DNA of 64,000 nt from Flexivirga oryzae (GTDB taxonomy: Bacteria; Actinomycetota; Actinomycetes; Actinomycetales; Dermatophilaceae), in NCBI RefSeq assembly GCF_014190805.1, contig NZ_JACHVQ010000002.1, positions 682,001-746,000 of the forward strand. The letters run 5' to 3'. The notes below the pieces were generated by a model. The model searched no databases. It saw only the letters and a program-made list of their open reading frames with translations, and had not been told where the DNA came from. This document shows positions 16,632 to 25,297 of the stretch, in pieces (the first letter of the stretch is position 1; each line of letters opens with the position of its first letter). The translations under genes and the position numbers were made by a program.

Positions 16632-17830
16632 GACGAAGCCAGCTCCTCCACCACTGCGGTGAGCGCGTCCACCCCGCGCAGGCAGTCGTCGCGCTCGGCG
16701 AACTCCTCCGGCGAGTGGGAGACACCGGTCGGGTTGCGCACGAAGAGCATCGACGTCGACACCCCGGCGGTGGCGAGCACCCCGGCGTCGTGACCGGCGC
16801 CGGTGCCGAGCATCGGCGTCTGCTCACCCAGGATCTGCCGGAGCCGCCCGGACAGCTCGTCGTCGAAGCGCGTGGTGTCGGTCCAGGACTCCTCGGTGAG
16901 AGTGCCACCGAGCCCACGCGCCGCCTCCTCGACCGCGGAAACGGTTGCGCGCACGGCCTGCTGGTCCGAGCCACGGGCGTCGAGCCACAGCCGGACGTGC
17001 GAGGGTATGGCGTTCACGCCGCCCGGCTCGACCGCGATCTTGCCGGTCGTGGCGACACAGCCGTTCGCGGTTGCGGCGGCCCGGGCGGCGAGGACGACCT
17101 CGGCAGCCGACAGCATCGCGTCCTGTCGGTCCGCCAGCGCCGTGGTGCCGGCGTGGTTCGCGGTACCGGGCAGGTCGATCCGCCACCGGCCGTGCGGCCA
17201 GATGTCGGTGCCGACCGCGACGGCCGAAGTGGCCGGGTCCAGATCGGCGAGCGCACGACCCTGTTCGACATGGAGCTCGACGAACTGGCCGATGCGACGC
17301 AGGGTTTCGTCGTCACGGCCGATGGTGTCGGGTGCACGACCGGCAGCGCGCAACGCCTCGGCCATGCTGACACCGTCGGCATCGGTCAGGCCGAGCGCCC
17401 GCTCCGCCGTCATGGCGCCGCTGATGACGCGTGATCCGGCGCAGGCGACGCCGAACCGAGCACCTTCCTCGTCACCGAAGTTGACGACGGCGATGGGTCG
17501 GGTCGGCTGGAATCCCCTGGCCCGCAGCGCATCGACCGCCGCGAAGGCGGAGACCACCCCGAGCGGCCCGTCGTACGCCCCACCGTCGGGCACCGAGTCC
17601 AGGTGCGAGCCGACGACCACGCCGGGGCCGTCACGGTCCGGGTCACCCCACCAGGCCCACTGGTTGCCCATCCGGTCCTGGGTCAGGTCCAGGCCGCGTG
17701 CCTGCGCCTCGGCGGCGAACCACTCGCGCAGCGTGTGGTCCTCCGCGGTCCAGGCGAAGCGCCGGTAACCGCCGGTCGTCGCGCGACCCACCGGCTGCAG
17801 GTCGGACCACATCCGGTCGAAATCGCTCAC
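16628..17830 (-). CDS. M20-family amidohydrolase (allantoate/N-carbamoyl amino acid hydrolase type), candidate N-formylglutamate deformylase
   Basis: A 400-residue zinc hydrolase of the M20 AllC/HyuC type. Metal and catalytic residues are visible in VVGSHLDSVPDGGAYDG (H-x-D), NFGDEEGARFG (Glu-Glu) and FVELHVEQG. GAGHDAGVLA carries the last His. Family members hydrolyse allantoate, ureidoglycolate or N-carbamoyl amino acids. No classic HutG is present, while HutF in the same operon makes N-formylglutamate, so this enzyme probably removes the formyl group; that is inference from context. GTG 17830 overlaps the permease stop (GTGA), which decides the start over an upstream in-frame start at 17860. 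Confidence 0.85.
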   Translation of the reverse strand: MSDFDRMWSDLQPVGRATTGGYRRFAWTAEDHTLREWFAAEAQARGLDLTQDRMGNQWAWWGDPDRDGPGVVVGSHLDSVPDGGAYDGPLGVVSAFAAVDALRARGFQPTRPIAVVNFGDEEGARFGVACAGSRVISGAMTAERALGLTDADGVSMAEALRAAGRAPDTIGRDDETLRRIGQFVELHVEQGRALADLDPATSAVAVGTDIWPHGRWRIDLPGTANHAGTTALADRQDAMLSAAEVVLAARAAATANGCVATTGKIAVEPGGVNAIPSHVRLWLDARGSDQQAVRATVSAVEEAARGLGGTLTEESWTDTTRFDDELSGRLRQILGEQTPMLGTGAGHDAGVLATAGVSTSMLFVRNPTGVSHSPEEFAERDDCLRGVDALTAVVEELASS

Positions 17831-19257
17831 GCCTTCACCTCCGCGCGCTCGGTGTACCACTTGGCCTCACCGGCCACGATGTGCCCCCGGAAGGCGGCGT
17901 ACACGGCGGCAGACACGATCAGCCCGAGGATCCAGGAGATGTCCGCGCCGCCGAGGTGGTCGACCATCGGGCCGGTGTAGAACGTGGTGCTCATGAAGGG
18001 CACCTCGACGATCACACCGAGCACGTAGGCCAGCAGCGCCGGCCAACTCCAGTCCGGGTAGAGCCCGCCGCGGTCCAGGATCGACGGAATGTCGTAGCGC
18101 TCCCGCCGGACCAGGTAGAAGTCGACCAGATTGATCGCGGTCCACGGGATCAGGAAGTAGGCGAGGAAGAGGATGAAGTTCTCGAAGTTGGGCACGAAGT
18201 TGGAGTGCCCGAGCACTGCGATCAGCGAGCCGACAACCGCGGTGACGATGACGAAGCTCGCGCGAACACCGGTGCCCATCTTCAGTTTCACGACCGCCGA
18301 CGTGGTGGTTGTCGTCGACATGAACGCGCCGTAGAGGTTCAGCGTGTTGATGGCCAGCACCCCGAGCAGCAGGATGATGTAGAAGACCCACTGCGCGCCA
18401 CCGGGGGCCAGGTCGACCACGAACGACACCGAGTTGTCGCCGAAGGACTTCGACGCGAGTGCTGCGGCGATCGAGCCGAACGCCATCATCCACACGGTGC
18501 CGATGAACGACCCGGCATACGTCCACCCGAAGGACGCCCGCGCGCTCGTGTCCTCCGGCAGGTAACGCGAGTAGTCGGCGACGTACGGCGCGAAGGTGAT
18601 CTGCCAGGTGGCCGCGATCGCGACCGCCAGCAGGAATGTCCCGAACGAGAAGGACCCAGCGTGCCACGCGTTACCGATGTCGTGCTGCTGCAGCAACCGG
18701 AAGGACAGGTAGAGGAAGCCGAGCACCGCACAGACACTGATCACTCGCTCCATGGCGTGGATCCAGCGGTAGCCGAGCACGGCCGCGACCGTGCACACGG
18801 CGCTGACGATCAGGATCGACGGCACGAGGCCCAGCCCGGTCCACGCGGACAGGGCCTGACCACCGAGCACGCCGCTGCTGGCGAAGAAGCCGAGGTACAT
18901 CAGCAGCACCAGGATCAGCGGCAGGATCGCACCGTAGAAGCCGAACTGCGCTCTGCTCTGGATCATCTGGGGGATGCCGAGCTTCGGCCCCTGCGCCGAG
19001 TGCAGCGCCATGAAGATCGCACCGAACGCGTTGCCGACCACGATCGCGAGCAGCGCCCACGGCAGCGACAACCCGATGATCACCGCGAGCGCGCCGGTCA
19101 CCACGGTGGTGATCTGCATGTTCGCGGCGAACCATACCGAGAAGAGGTTGCGCACGGACCCGTGCCGGTCCTCCGGGGGGATCCAGTCGATCGAGTGCTT
19201 CTCGACCGCGCCGGTCGGCTCCGCGGGCACCTCGGGGGCAAGCGACTCGGTGCTCAT
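17827..19257 (-). CDS. NCS1-family permease, probable histidine/urocanate or hut-related uptake
   Basis: A 476-residue membrane protein with about 12 hydrophobic segments and the NCS1 pattern: HSIDWIPPEDRHGSVRNLF at the N-terminus, VVGNAFGAIFMALHSAQGPK at the end of helix 2, and WQITFAPYVADYSRYLP in the middle. NCS1 carriers bring in nucleobases, allantoin, hydantoins or thiamine with H+ or Na+. Its position between hutU and the amidohydrolase suggests it imports histidine, urocanate or a related imidazole. ATG 19257 is 7 bases from the hutU stop. Substrate assignment is inference from the operon. Confidence 0.85.
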   Translation of the reverse strand: MSTESLAPEVPAEPTGAVEKHSIDWIPPEDRHGSVRNLFSVWFAANMQITTVVTGALAVIIGLSLPWALLAIVVGNAFGAIFMALHSAQGPKLGIPQMIQSRAQFGFYGAILPLILVLLMYLGFFASSGVLGGQALSAWTGLGLVPSILIVSAVCTVAAVLGYRWIHAMERVISVCAVLGFLYLSFRLLQQHDIGNAWHAGSFSFGTFLLAVAIAATWQITFAPYVADYSRYLPEDTSARASFGWTYAGSFIGTVWMMAFGSIAAALASKSFGDNSVSFVVDLAPGGAQWVFYIILLLGVLAINTLNLYGAFMSTTTTTSAVVKLKMGTGVRASFVIVTAVVGSLIAVLGHSNFVPNFENFILFLAYFLIPWTAINLVDFYLVRRERYDIPSILDRGGLYPDWSWPALLAYVLGVIVEVPFMSTTFYTGPMVDHLGGADISWILGLIVSAAVYAAFRGHIVAGEAKWYTERAEVKA

Positions 19258-19264
19258 CGCCGGG

Positions 19265-20920
19265 TCAGCCCTCGCGCATCGGGACGCGCACGCCGCGCTC
19301 GGTCGCGACGTCCTCGGCGATGTCGTAACCCGCGTCGACGTGGCGGATGACGCCCATGCCCGGGTCGTTGGTGAGCACGCGGGCCAGTTTCTGCGCGGCG
19401 AGCGGAGTGCCGTCCGCCAGGGAGACCTGGCCGGCGTGGATGGAACGGCCGATGCCGACACCGCCGCCGTGGTGGAGCGACACCCAGCTCGCACCGGAGC
19501 TGGTGTTGACCAGCGCGTTGAGCAGCGGCCAGTCGGCGATCGCGTCGGAACCGTCTGCCATCGCTTCGGTTTCACGGTATGGCGACGCGACCGATCCGCA
19601 GTCCAGGTGGTCGCGGCCGATCACGATCGGTGCGCTGACCTCACCGCGGGCGACCAGGTCGTTGAACGCGAGTCCGGCCTTGTCACGCTCGCCGTATCCG
19701 AGCCAGCAGATACGGGCCGGCAGCCCCTGGAAGGCGATCTTCTCCTTGGCGCCGCGCATCCACTTCTGCAGGCGGTCGTTGTCGGGGAACAGATCCATCA
19801 CGGCCTTGTCGGTCGCGTAGATGTCCTTCGGGTCACCGGACAGCGCCGCCCAGCGGAACGGGCCCTTGCCCTCGCAGAACAGCGGGCGGATGTATGCCGG
19901 CACGAAGCCGGGGAACTCGAAGGCCCGCTCGTAGCCGCCCTTGCGTGCCTCGTCGCGGATGGAATTGCCGTAGTCGAAGACCTCGGCGCCGCCGTCCTGG
20001 AACTCCACCATGGCCTGCACGTGCTTGGCCATCGACTCGCGGGAGCGGTCGGTGAACTCCTCCGGCTTCTTGGCGGCGTAGTCGTGCCAGTCATCCGGCG
20101 AAATGCCTTCCGGCAGATAGGAGAGCGGGTCGTGGGCGCTGGTCTGGTCGGTGACGATGTCGATCGGCACACCGCGACGCAGCAACTCGGGGAAGATCTC
20201 GGCGGCGTTGCCGACGACACCCACGGACCAGGCGCGGCGCTCGTTCTTGGCCGCGACGGCCTTCTCGATCGCGTCGTCCAGATCGTCGGCGACCTCGTCG
20301 AGGTAACGGTGCTCGACGCGGCGGCGCAGCCGTGACTCGTCGACGTCGACGATCAGGCAGGCTCCGTCGTTGAGGGTGACGGCGAGCGGCTGCGCGCCGC
20401 CCATGCCGCCACACCCGCCGGTCAGTGTCAGGGTGCCGGCGAGCGTGCCGTTGAAGCGCTTCTCCGCGACCGCGGCGAAGGTCTCGTAGGTGCCCTGCAC
20501 GATGCCCTGGGTACCGATGTAGATCCAGGAACCGGCGGTCATCTGCCCGTACATCGTCAGGCCGAGCTGCTCCAGCCGGCGGAACTCCGGCCAGTTCGCC
20601 CAGTCGGGAACGAGATTGGAGTTGGCGATGAGCACGCGCGGCGCCCACTCGTGGGTCTGCATGACGCCGACCGGGCGGCCGGACTGCACCAGCATGGTCT
20701 CGTCGGCCTTGAGGCCCTGCAGGGTGCGGACCATCGCGTCGAAGGACCGCCAGTCGCGGGCGGCGCGGCCGGTGCCGCCGTAGACGACCAGGTCGTCGGG
20801 GTGCTCGGCGACCTCCGGGTCGAGGTTGTTCATCAGCATGCGCATCGGCGCCTCGGTGGCCCAGGACTGGGCGGTGAGGGTCGTACCGCGCGGGGCGCGG
20901 ACCGGTCGTGCACCTTCCAT
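19265..20920 (-). CDS. hutU: Urocanate hydratase
   Basis: A 551-residue NAD+-dependent enzyme that adds water to urocanate to form imidazolonepropionate. Family blocks are clear: LVVYGGTGRAARDW, LTGGCGGMGGAQPLAV (NAD site), DQTSAHDPLSYLPEG, and RICWLGYGERDKAGL with the conserved active-site Cys. SLHHGGGVGIGRSIHAGQV near the C-terminus is also typical. ATG 20920 is preceded by AAAGGA. Length matches the usual 550-560 residues. It follows hutH after 47 bases. Confidence 0.95.
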   Translation of the reverse strand: MEGARPVRAPRGTTLTAQSWATEAPMRMLMNNLDPEVAEHPDDLVVYGGTGRAARDWRSFDAMVRTLQGLKADETMLVQSGRPVGVMQTHEWAPRVLIANSNLVPDWANWPEFRRLEQLGLTMYGQMTAGSWIYIGTQGIVQGTYETFAAVAEKRFNGTLAGTLTLTGGCGGMGGAQPLAVTLNDGACLIVDVDESRLRRRVEHRYLDEVADDLDDAIEKAVAAKNERRAWSVGVVGNAAEIFPELLRRGVPIDIVTDQTSAHDPLSYLPEGISPDDWHDYAAKKPEEFTDRSRESMAKHVQAMVEFQDGGAEVFDYGNSIRDEARKGGYERAFEFPGFVPAYIRPLFCEGKGPFRWAALSGDPKDIYATDKAVMDLFPDNDRLQKWMRGAKEKIAFQGLPARICWLGYGERDKAGLAFNDLVARGEVSAPIVIGRDHLDCGSVASPYRETEAMADGSDAIADWPLLNALVNTSSGASWVSLHHGGGVGIGRSIHAGQVSLADGTPLAAQKLARVLTNDPGMGVIRHVDAGYDIAEDVATERGVRVPMREG

Positions 20921-20967
20921 GATCGTCAGATCCTTTCGTTGTCAGTCAATTCGGTATGGCGGGAACG

Positions 20968-22518
20968 TCAAACCAGCGGGCCGGTAACGCTCTCCGCAGC
21001 CGCCAGCGCGTCACCGGCTGCGACGAACTCAACGGCCTTCTCGATCTCCGGGGACAGGAATCGGTCGGGGCCGGGGACCCCGATGTTCGGGAGCGCGGCG
21101 ACGACCGCGGCGGTCGCCGGACCGGGTCGCAGCGGCTGACGCAGCCGGATGCCGCGGGCCGCTGTGAGCAGCTCGATCGCGAGGACCCGGCGCAGCCCGT
21201 CGACGGCGCGCCGGAGCTTGCGGGCGCCGGACCAGCCCATCGAGACGTGGTCCTCCTGCATCGCGCTGGACGGGATCGAGTCCACCGATGCCGGGTTGGC
21301 GAGCCGCTTCAGCTCGGAAACGATGGCGGCCTGGGTGTATTGGGCGATCATGTGGCCGGAGTCGACGCCCGGGTCGTCCGCGAGGAACGGCGGCAGACCG
21401 TTGTTGCGGGACACGTCGAGGAAGCGGTCGGTCCGTCGCTCACTGATGCTGGCCAGGTCGGCCGTCACGATCGCGAGGAAGTCGAGCACGTAGGCGACCG
21501 GTGCGCCGTGGAAGTTGCCGTTGGACTCCACACGCCCGTCCTTGGTGACGACCGGGTTGTCCACTGCCGAGGCGAGCTCGGCGTCCGCGACCGTTGTCGC
21601 GTGGGCGATGGTGTCGCGAGCGCCGCCGGCGACCTGCGGGGAACAGCGCAGCGAGTAGGCGTCCTGCACGCGGGTGCAGGCTGCCGGGTCACGGTGGCTC
21701 TCGCGGATCTCACTGTCCTTCAGCAGGTTCCGCAGGTTCTCGGCGCTCAACGCCTGGCCGCGCTGCGGGCGCAGCTCGTGCAGGTCGGCGGCGAAGACGT
21801 CGTCGGTCCCGAGCAGGCCCTCGATGGACATCGCGGCCGTGATGTCGGCGACCTTGGTGAGCGCGGTGAGGTCGGTGATGGCGAGGCAGAGCATGCCGAG
21901 CATGCCGTCCGTGCCGTTGATGAGGGCGAGGCCCTCCTTCTCGCGCAGTTCGACCGGGGTGAGTCCGGCAGCTGCGAAAGCGTCTGCGGTCGGCTGCAGT
22001 TCGCCGTCGGCGCCCCGGACCTCGCCCTCGCCCATCACCGCGAGCGCGCAGTGCGCGAGCGGTGCGAGGTCGCCGGAACACCCGAGCGAGCCGTACTCCC
22101 GGACGACCGGGGTGATGCCCGCGTTGAGCATCCCGACATACGTCTGCAGCACCTCGGGGCGCACGCCGGTCCGGCCGGTGGCCAGCGTGCTCGCGCGCAG
22201 CAGCATCAGCGCCCGCACGACCTCCCGCTCGACCTCGGGGCCGGAGCCGGCCGCGTGCGAGCGGACCAGCGAGCGCTGCAGCTGGGCGCGGGACTCGACC
22301 GGGATGTGCTTGGTGGCGAGGGCACCGAAACCGGTGGAGACGCCGTAGTGCGGGATCGGGTCGTCGGCGAGCTGCTCGATGATGGCGCGGCTGCGGGCGA
22401 CCTCGTCGAGGGACTCCTGGGAGACCTCGACCTTCGCGTCGTGACGGGCAACGGCGACGACATCGGCGATGGAGAGGGCGCCGACTCCGACAACAACTGT
22501 TTCGCTCATGTGATCCAT
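20968..22518 (-). CDS. hutH: Histidine ammonia-lyase
   Basis: A 516-residue lyase that deaminates histidine to urocanate, first step of the pathway. The MIO cofactor forms from an internal triad; here it reads Cys147-Ser148-Gly149 in YGSLGCSGDLAPLAH, in place of the common Ala-Ser-Gly. A Cys-type MIO is known in some bacterial lyases, so activity is expected. Other family blocks are HYGVSTGFG (about 57-65) and SSAMQEDHVSMGW. ATG 22518 is taken as start; ATG 22509 would remove three residues. It is the first gene of the hut operon and divergent from an IclR gene, with a perfect palindrome between. Confidence 0.95.
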   Translation of the reverse strand: MDHMSETVVVGVGALSIADVVAVARHDAKVEVSQESLDEVARSRAIIEQLADDPIPHYGVSTGFGALATKHIPVESRAQLQRSLVRSHAAGSGPEVEREVVRALMLLRASTLATGRTGVRPEVLQTYVGMLNAGITPVVREYGSLGCSGDLAPLAHCALAVMGEGEVRGADGELQPTADAFAAAGLTPVELREKEGLALINGTDGMLGMLCLAITDLTALTKVADITAAMSIEGLLGTDDVFAADLHELRPQRGQALSAENLRNLLKDSEIRESHRDPAACTRVQDAYSLRCSPQVAGGARDTIAHATTVADAELASAVDNPVVTKDGRVESNGNFHGAPVAYVLDFLAIVTADLASISERRTDRFLDVSRNNGLPPFLADDPGVDSGHMIAQYTQAAIVSELKRLANPASVDSIPSSAMQEDHVSMGWSGARKLRRAVDGLRRVLAIELLTAARGIRLRQPLRPGPATAAVVAALPNIGVPGPDRFLSPEIEKAVEFVAAGDALAAAESVTGPLV

Positions 22519-22563
22519 TGCATACCCCTGGGAACACCGCCAACAGCGGCGAGCGGCCGTTTG

Positions 22564-22581
22564 TGTCTCGCATCTGAGACA
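22564..22581. promoter_or_regulatory. Palindrome TGTCTC-N6-GAGACA between hutH and the IclR gene
   Basis: An 18-base perfect inverted repeat lies 45 bases upstream of hutH and 8 bases upstream of the IclR ATG. IclR proteins bind short palindromes as dimer pairs, and position between the divergent genes makes it the likely operator for both. The six-base spacer gives half-site centres 12 bases apart. Confidence 0.6.
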
Positions 22582-22589
22582 ATGTGAGT

Positions 22590-23357
22590 ATGGCGAACGC
22601 CCCCGCCGCCGCTCAGGCCGTGGCGCTGCTGCAACTGCTCGCCCGGCACGCGGAGCCGATGCCGGCGGCCACCATCGCGCGCCAGCTGGGCATGCCCCGC
22701 TCGTCGACCTACCACCTGCTGACGGTGCTCTCCGACGCCGGTTTCGTCACGCACCTGGGTGACGAGCGCCGCTGGGGGCTGGGCGTGGCGGTCTTCGAGC
22801 TCGGCTCGGCATACGTCCGGCAGGCTCCGCTGCAACGGATCGCGCGGCCCATCCTCGCGCGCCTGGTGGAGAGCACCACGCACAACGCACACCTGGCGGT
22901 GCTGCACGGCCGGGACGTGTTCTACGTGATCGAGGAACGCGCGCCACGCCGCCCGTCGCTCGTCACCGACGTCGGCGTGCGACTTCCTGCGGCGCTCACC
23001 GCATCGGGTATGGCGATGCTCGCGGCGCTGCCCGGCCCGCAGGTCCGCGCGCTCTACCCGGACCGGGCCTCCTTCGTGCAGCGCAACGGACAGGGCGTCA
23101 CATCGCTCACCGCGCTGAACTCCGAACTCGCGCAGGTGCGGCGCCGTGGGTATGCCGTCGAAACCGAGTCGGTGTCACCGGGATTCGCGTCGGTGGCGGT
23201 CGCGGCGCTCGACCACAACGGCGGCCCCGCAGCGGGGATCGCGGTCACCTACCCGGCGGACGAGCCGCCCGCGGAGGGCCTGCTCGTGGCCGCGGTCCGG
23301 TCAGCGGCTGCCGATCTCAGCCGTCGTTTAGGCCACCGCACCAGGTTGGCCGAGTAG
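22590..23357 (+). CDS. IclR-family regulator, probable hut operon regulator
   Basis: A 255-residue IclR protein. The winged helix-turn-helix covers residues 5-65 (AATIARQLGMPRSSTYHLLT). The C-terminal GAF-like effector domain runs from about 75 to 250. ATG 22590 is chosen; GTG 22584 adds two residues. It is divergent from the hut operon across a palindrome, and an IclR-type HutR controls histidine use in Corynebacterium resistens, so it probably senses histidine or urocanate here. Its TAG stop lies inside a repeat-family copy, and the end overlaps the convergent monooxygenase gene by 30 bases. Confidence 0.88.
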   Translation: MANAPAAAQAVALLQLLARHAEPMPAATIARQLGMPRSSTYHLLTVLSDAGFVTHLGDERRWGLGVAVFELGSAYVRQAPLQRIARPILARLVESTTHNAHLAVLHGRDVFYVIEERAPRRPSLVTDVGVRLPAALTASGMAMLAALPGPQVRALYPDRASFVQRNGQGVTSLTALNSELAQVRRRGYAVETESVSPGFASVAVAALDHNGGPAAGIAVTYPADEPPAEGLLVAAVRSAAADLSRRLGHRTRLAE

Positions 23358-24479
23358 CGGAGGAGCGAAGCGAAGGAGCGTATCGAGGTCTCGTGGCTTC
23401 TCGAGTGAGCGCAACGCCCCGCGCGCGGCGCGCCGCCCGGCCCGCGTCGCGCCGAGGGTCGACGCGCTGGGCCCGTAGCCGACCACGAAGAGCCGCGGCT
23501 CCCTGACCAGCGAGACGTCGTCGTCCGCCACCAGCAGTCCGCCACCCGGCTCGCGCAGTTTGAGCGGTGCGAGATGCCCCAGCGAGGCACGGAACCCGGT
23601 CGCCCACAGGATCACCTCGACGTCCGCGTGGCTGCCGTCGACGAAATCGACGCCGTGCTCGGTGAGCCGGGCGATCCGGCCGCGGCTGACCAACGTCCCG
23701 CGAGCGATACCTGCCTCGTAGTCCGGCCGTTTCAGCAGTCCTGTGTTGGACACGACGGAGCCCGCAGGCAGTCCGGCGCGGGTCTTGGCAGCGACCCGTC
23801 GCTCCACCTCGGCGCCCCATCTCGGGCTCACGGCGCGGTCGATCCATTGCGGCGGGCGGCGCGTGGACCAGACCGTCGAGACGCCATACCTCTCCAGGAG
23901 CAGCAGGAACTGCACTGCCGACGCTCCCCCGCCCACGACGAGCACGCGTTTGCCGCGGAAGTCCTCCGGTGCTCGGAAATCCCTTGTCGTCAGCTGGATC
24001 CCGGCAAAGCGCCCGGGGTATGCCGGCACGTACGGCCGGTCCCATGTGCCCGTCGCGCTGATCACCGCATCGGCCACGTACTCGCGACGCAGGTCGCCGC
24101 TGGTCGCGCCCACCAGCAGTGGCCCGCGGCCGGAGTCCTCGACCTCGGTCACCCGCCACGGCCGCTGCACCCGGAGGTTCTCGTGCCGCTCGTAGGCGGC
24201 GTAGTAACGCTTGACCACTTCGCGGGCCGGCTCGGTCGGGTCGGGCACGCCGAGCGGGAAGTCGGGCAGGTCGTGTATGCCGTGCGCGTCGCCGAGGGTC
24301 AACGCGTCCCACCGGTGGCTCCAGGCCCCGCCCGCGGTCGGGTTCGCGTCCAGCACGTCGAAGTCGACGCCCGGGGTCAGCCCGCCCTTGCGCAGGAAGT
24401 GACTCGCGGACAGGCCCGCTTGCCCGGCGCCGATGACGACCACGTCGCGGCGCAGCGTCGTCGGCGTTCGGTCAGTCAT
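23328..24479 (-). CDS. Flavin-containing monooxygenase-like NAD(P)-binding oxidoreductase
   Basis: A 383-residue two-dinucleotide-fold flavoprotein. The FAD site VVVIGAGQAGLSASHFL is at residues 13-29 and the NADPH site VLVVGGGASAVQFLLLLE near 180. The C-terminal ATGFR motif (ILWATGFRASL, about 288) is also present. This fits the FMO/CzcO-like group that oxidises soft nucleophiles or acts as a disulphide reductase. ATG 24479. The last 25 residues (DLDTLLRFAPPLLGQPG and neighbours) are encoded by a repeat-family copy and are unlike the rest of the protein, so the original stop was probably overwritten. Substrate unknown. Confidence 0.85.
   Translation of the reverse strand: MTDRTPTTLRRDVVVIGAGQAGLSASHFLRKGGLTPGVDFDVLDANPTAGGAWSHRWDALTLGDAHGIHDLPDFPLGVPDPTEPAREVVKRYYAAYERHENLRVQRPWRVTEVEDSGRGPLLVGATSGDLRREYVADAVISATGTWDRPYVPAYPGRFAGIQLTTRDFRAPEDFRGKRVLVVGGGASAVQFLLLLERYGVSTVWSTRRPPQWIDRAVSPRWGAEVERRVAAKTRAGLPAGSVVSNTGLLKRPDYEAGIARGTLVSRGRIARLTEHGVDFVDGSHADVEVILWATGFRASLGHLAPLKLREPGGGLLVADDDVSLVREPRLFVVGYGPSASTLGATRAGRRAARGALRSLEKPRDLDTLLRFAPPLLGQPGAVA
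23348..23390 (+). repeat. Repeat-family copy at convergent gene ends
   Basis: GGCCGAGTAGCGGAGGAGC at the left and GAAGGAGCGTATCGAGGTC at the right. On the plus strand its GAG-TAG provides the last codon and stop of the IclR gene. On the minus strand it is read through as the C-terminal tail of the monooxygenase. Confidence 0.75.
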
Positions 24480-24521
24480 ACAAATTTGAACGACCTCACT
24501 CGCCCGGGCATTCCATCGCCG

Positions 24522-24602
24522 TTGACGGTCCGAACGCCCGCTGACGGCGCAATCTCGGGGTCAGCGGCGGATTTGAGCGTCGACCGCGGTTTCGACCGTC
24601 AA
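24522..24602. repeat. Nested inverted repeats in the intergenic region
   Basis: Outer arms TTGACGGTC (24522-24530) and GACCGTCAA (24594-24602) are perfect, and inside them CCGCTGAC (24538-24545) pairs with GTCAGCGG (24560-24567). The 179-base gap between the divergent monooxygenase and methyltransferase genes has no other content. It could be a cruciform regulatory site or a remnant palindromic element. Confidence 0.5.
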
Positions 24603-24658
24603 TGGGCGCGCTCCGAGCACACTAGGGTCGGGAGCCATCCGCCACCGAAAGGACCACC

Positions 24659-25294
24659 GTGCCCGACAGCCGCGCCGAGCGGGAAGCCGACCTGCGCACC
24701 TACTACGACAACGAGGCGGCCGACCGGCGGGACAAGCACCTGCCGGTCGCCCGCGTGCAGCACCGGGACGCCTTCATCGAGCTGTTGCGGCGCGAGCGGC
24801 GCGGCTCTGTCGTGGAGGTCGGCACCGGACCCGGTCGCGACCTGCTCGCCTTCCGCGACGCCGGGCTGGCCGTGCGCGGCCTGGATCTGGCACCGGCAAG
24901 CGTCGAACTGTGCCGGGCCGAAGGCCTGGACGTGCAGGTCGGCTCGGTGCTCGAGACTCCGTTCGGCACAGGAGAATTCGAGTCGGCATACACGGCGAGC
25001 ACGCTGCTGCACGTCGCCGATGCGGACCTGGACACCGCGCTGGCCGAGCTCGTCCGGGTCACCCGGCCCGGTTCCCCGATCGCGATCGGCGTCTGGGGCG
25101 CCGACGAGACCCGCGAGCAACGCTGGGGCAAGGCGGCATAGGGCCCGCCCCGGTTCTTCGCGTTGCGCAGCGACGCCGACCTGCGGGCCGCGCTGGAGCG
25201 CCACGCCGCGATCGAAGGCTTCGAGACCTGGCCGGACGACGAGACGGACCTGCACTACCAGTGGGCCGTCCTGCGCGCGCCGCGTAACGTCTGA
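24659..25294 (+). pseudogene. Class I SAM methyltransferase interrupted by an in-frame TAG
   Basis: The frame opens at GTG 24659 with AAAGGA nine bases upstream. It encodes a type-11 methyltransferase: VVEVGTGPGRDLLAF (motif I, near residue 51), VRGLDLAPASVELCR, ESAYTASTLLHV, and ELVRVTRPGSPIAIGVWG. A TAG at 25139-25141 stops it after 160 residues. The same frame then continues 50 residues (GPPRFFALRSDADLRAALE through LHYQWAVLRAPRNV) to TGA 25292, exactly the expected C-terminal part. One substitution (TAG back to TAC, Tyr) would restore a normal protein and also a GGCATAC motif. So this is a recent nonsense mutation, or a readthrough or sequencing case. The quinone oxidoreductase gene follows three bases later. 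Confidence 0.8.
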
Positions 25295-25297
25295 CCC

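Noticed and set aside
17698..19350. Long plus-strand frame antisense to the NCS1 permease
   Set aside because: Low-complexity His/Arg/Asp composition and no start signal; the permease on the other strand explains the region.
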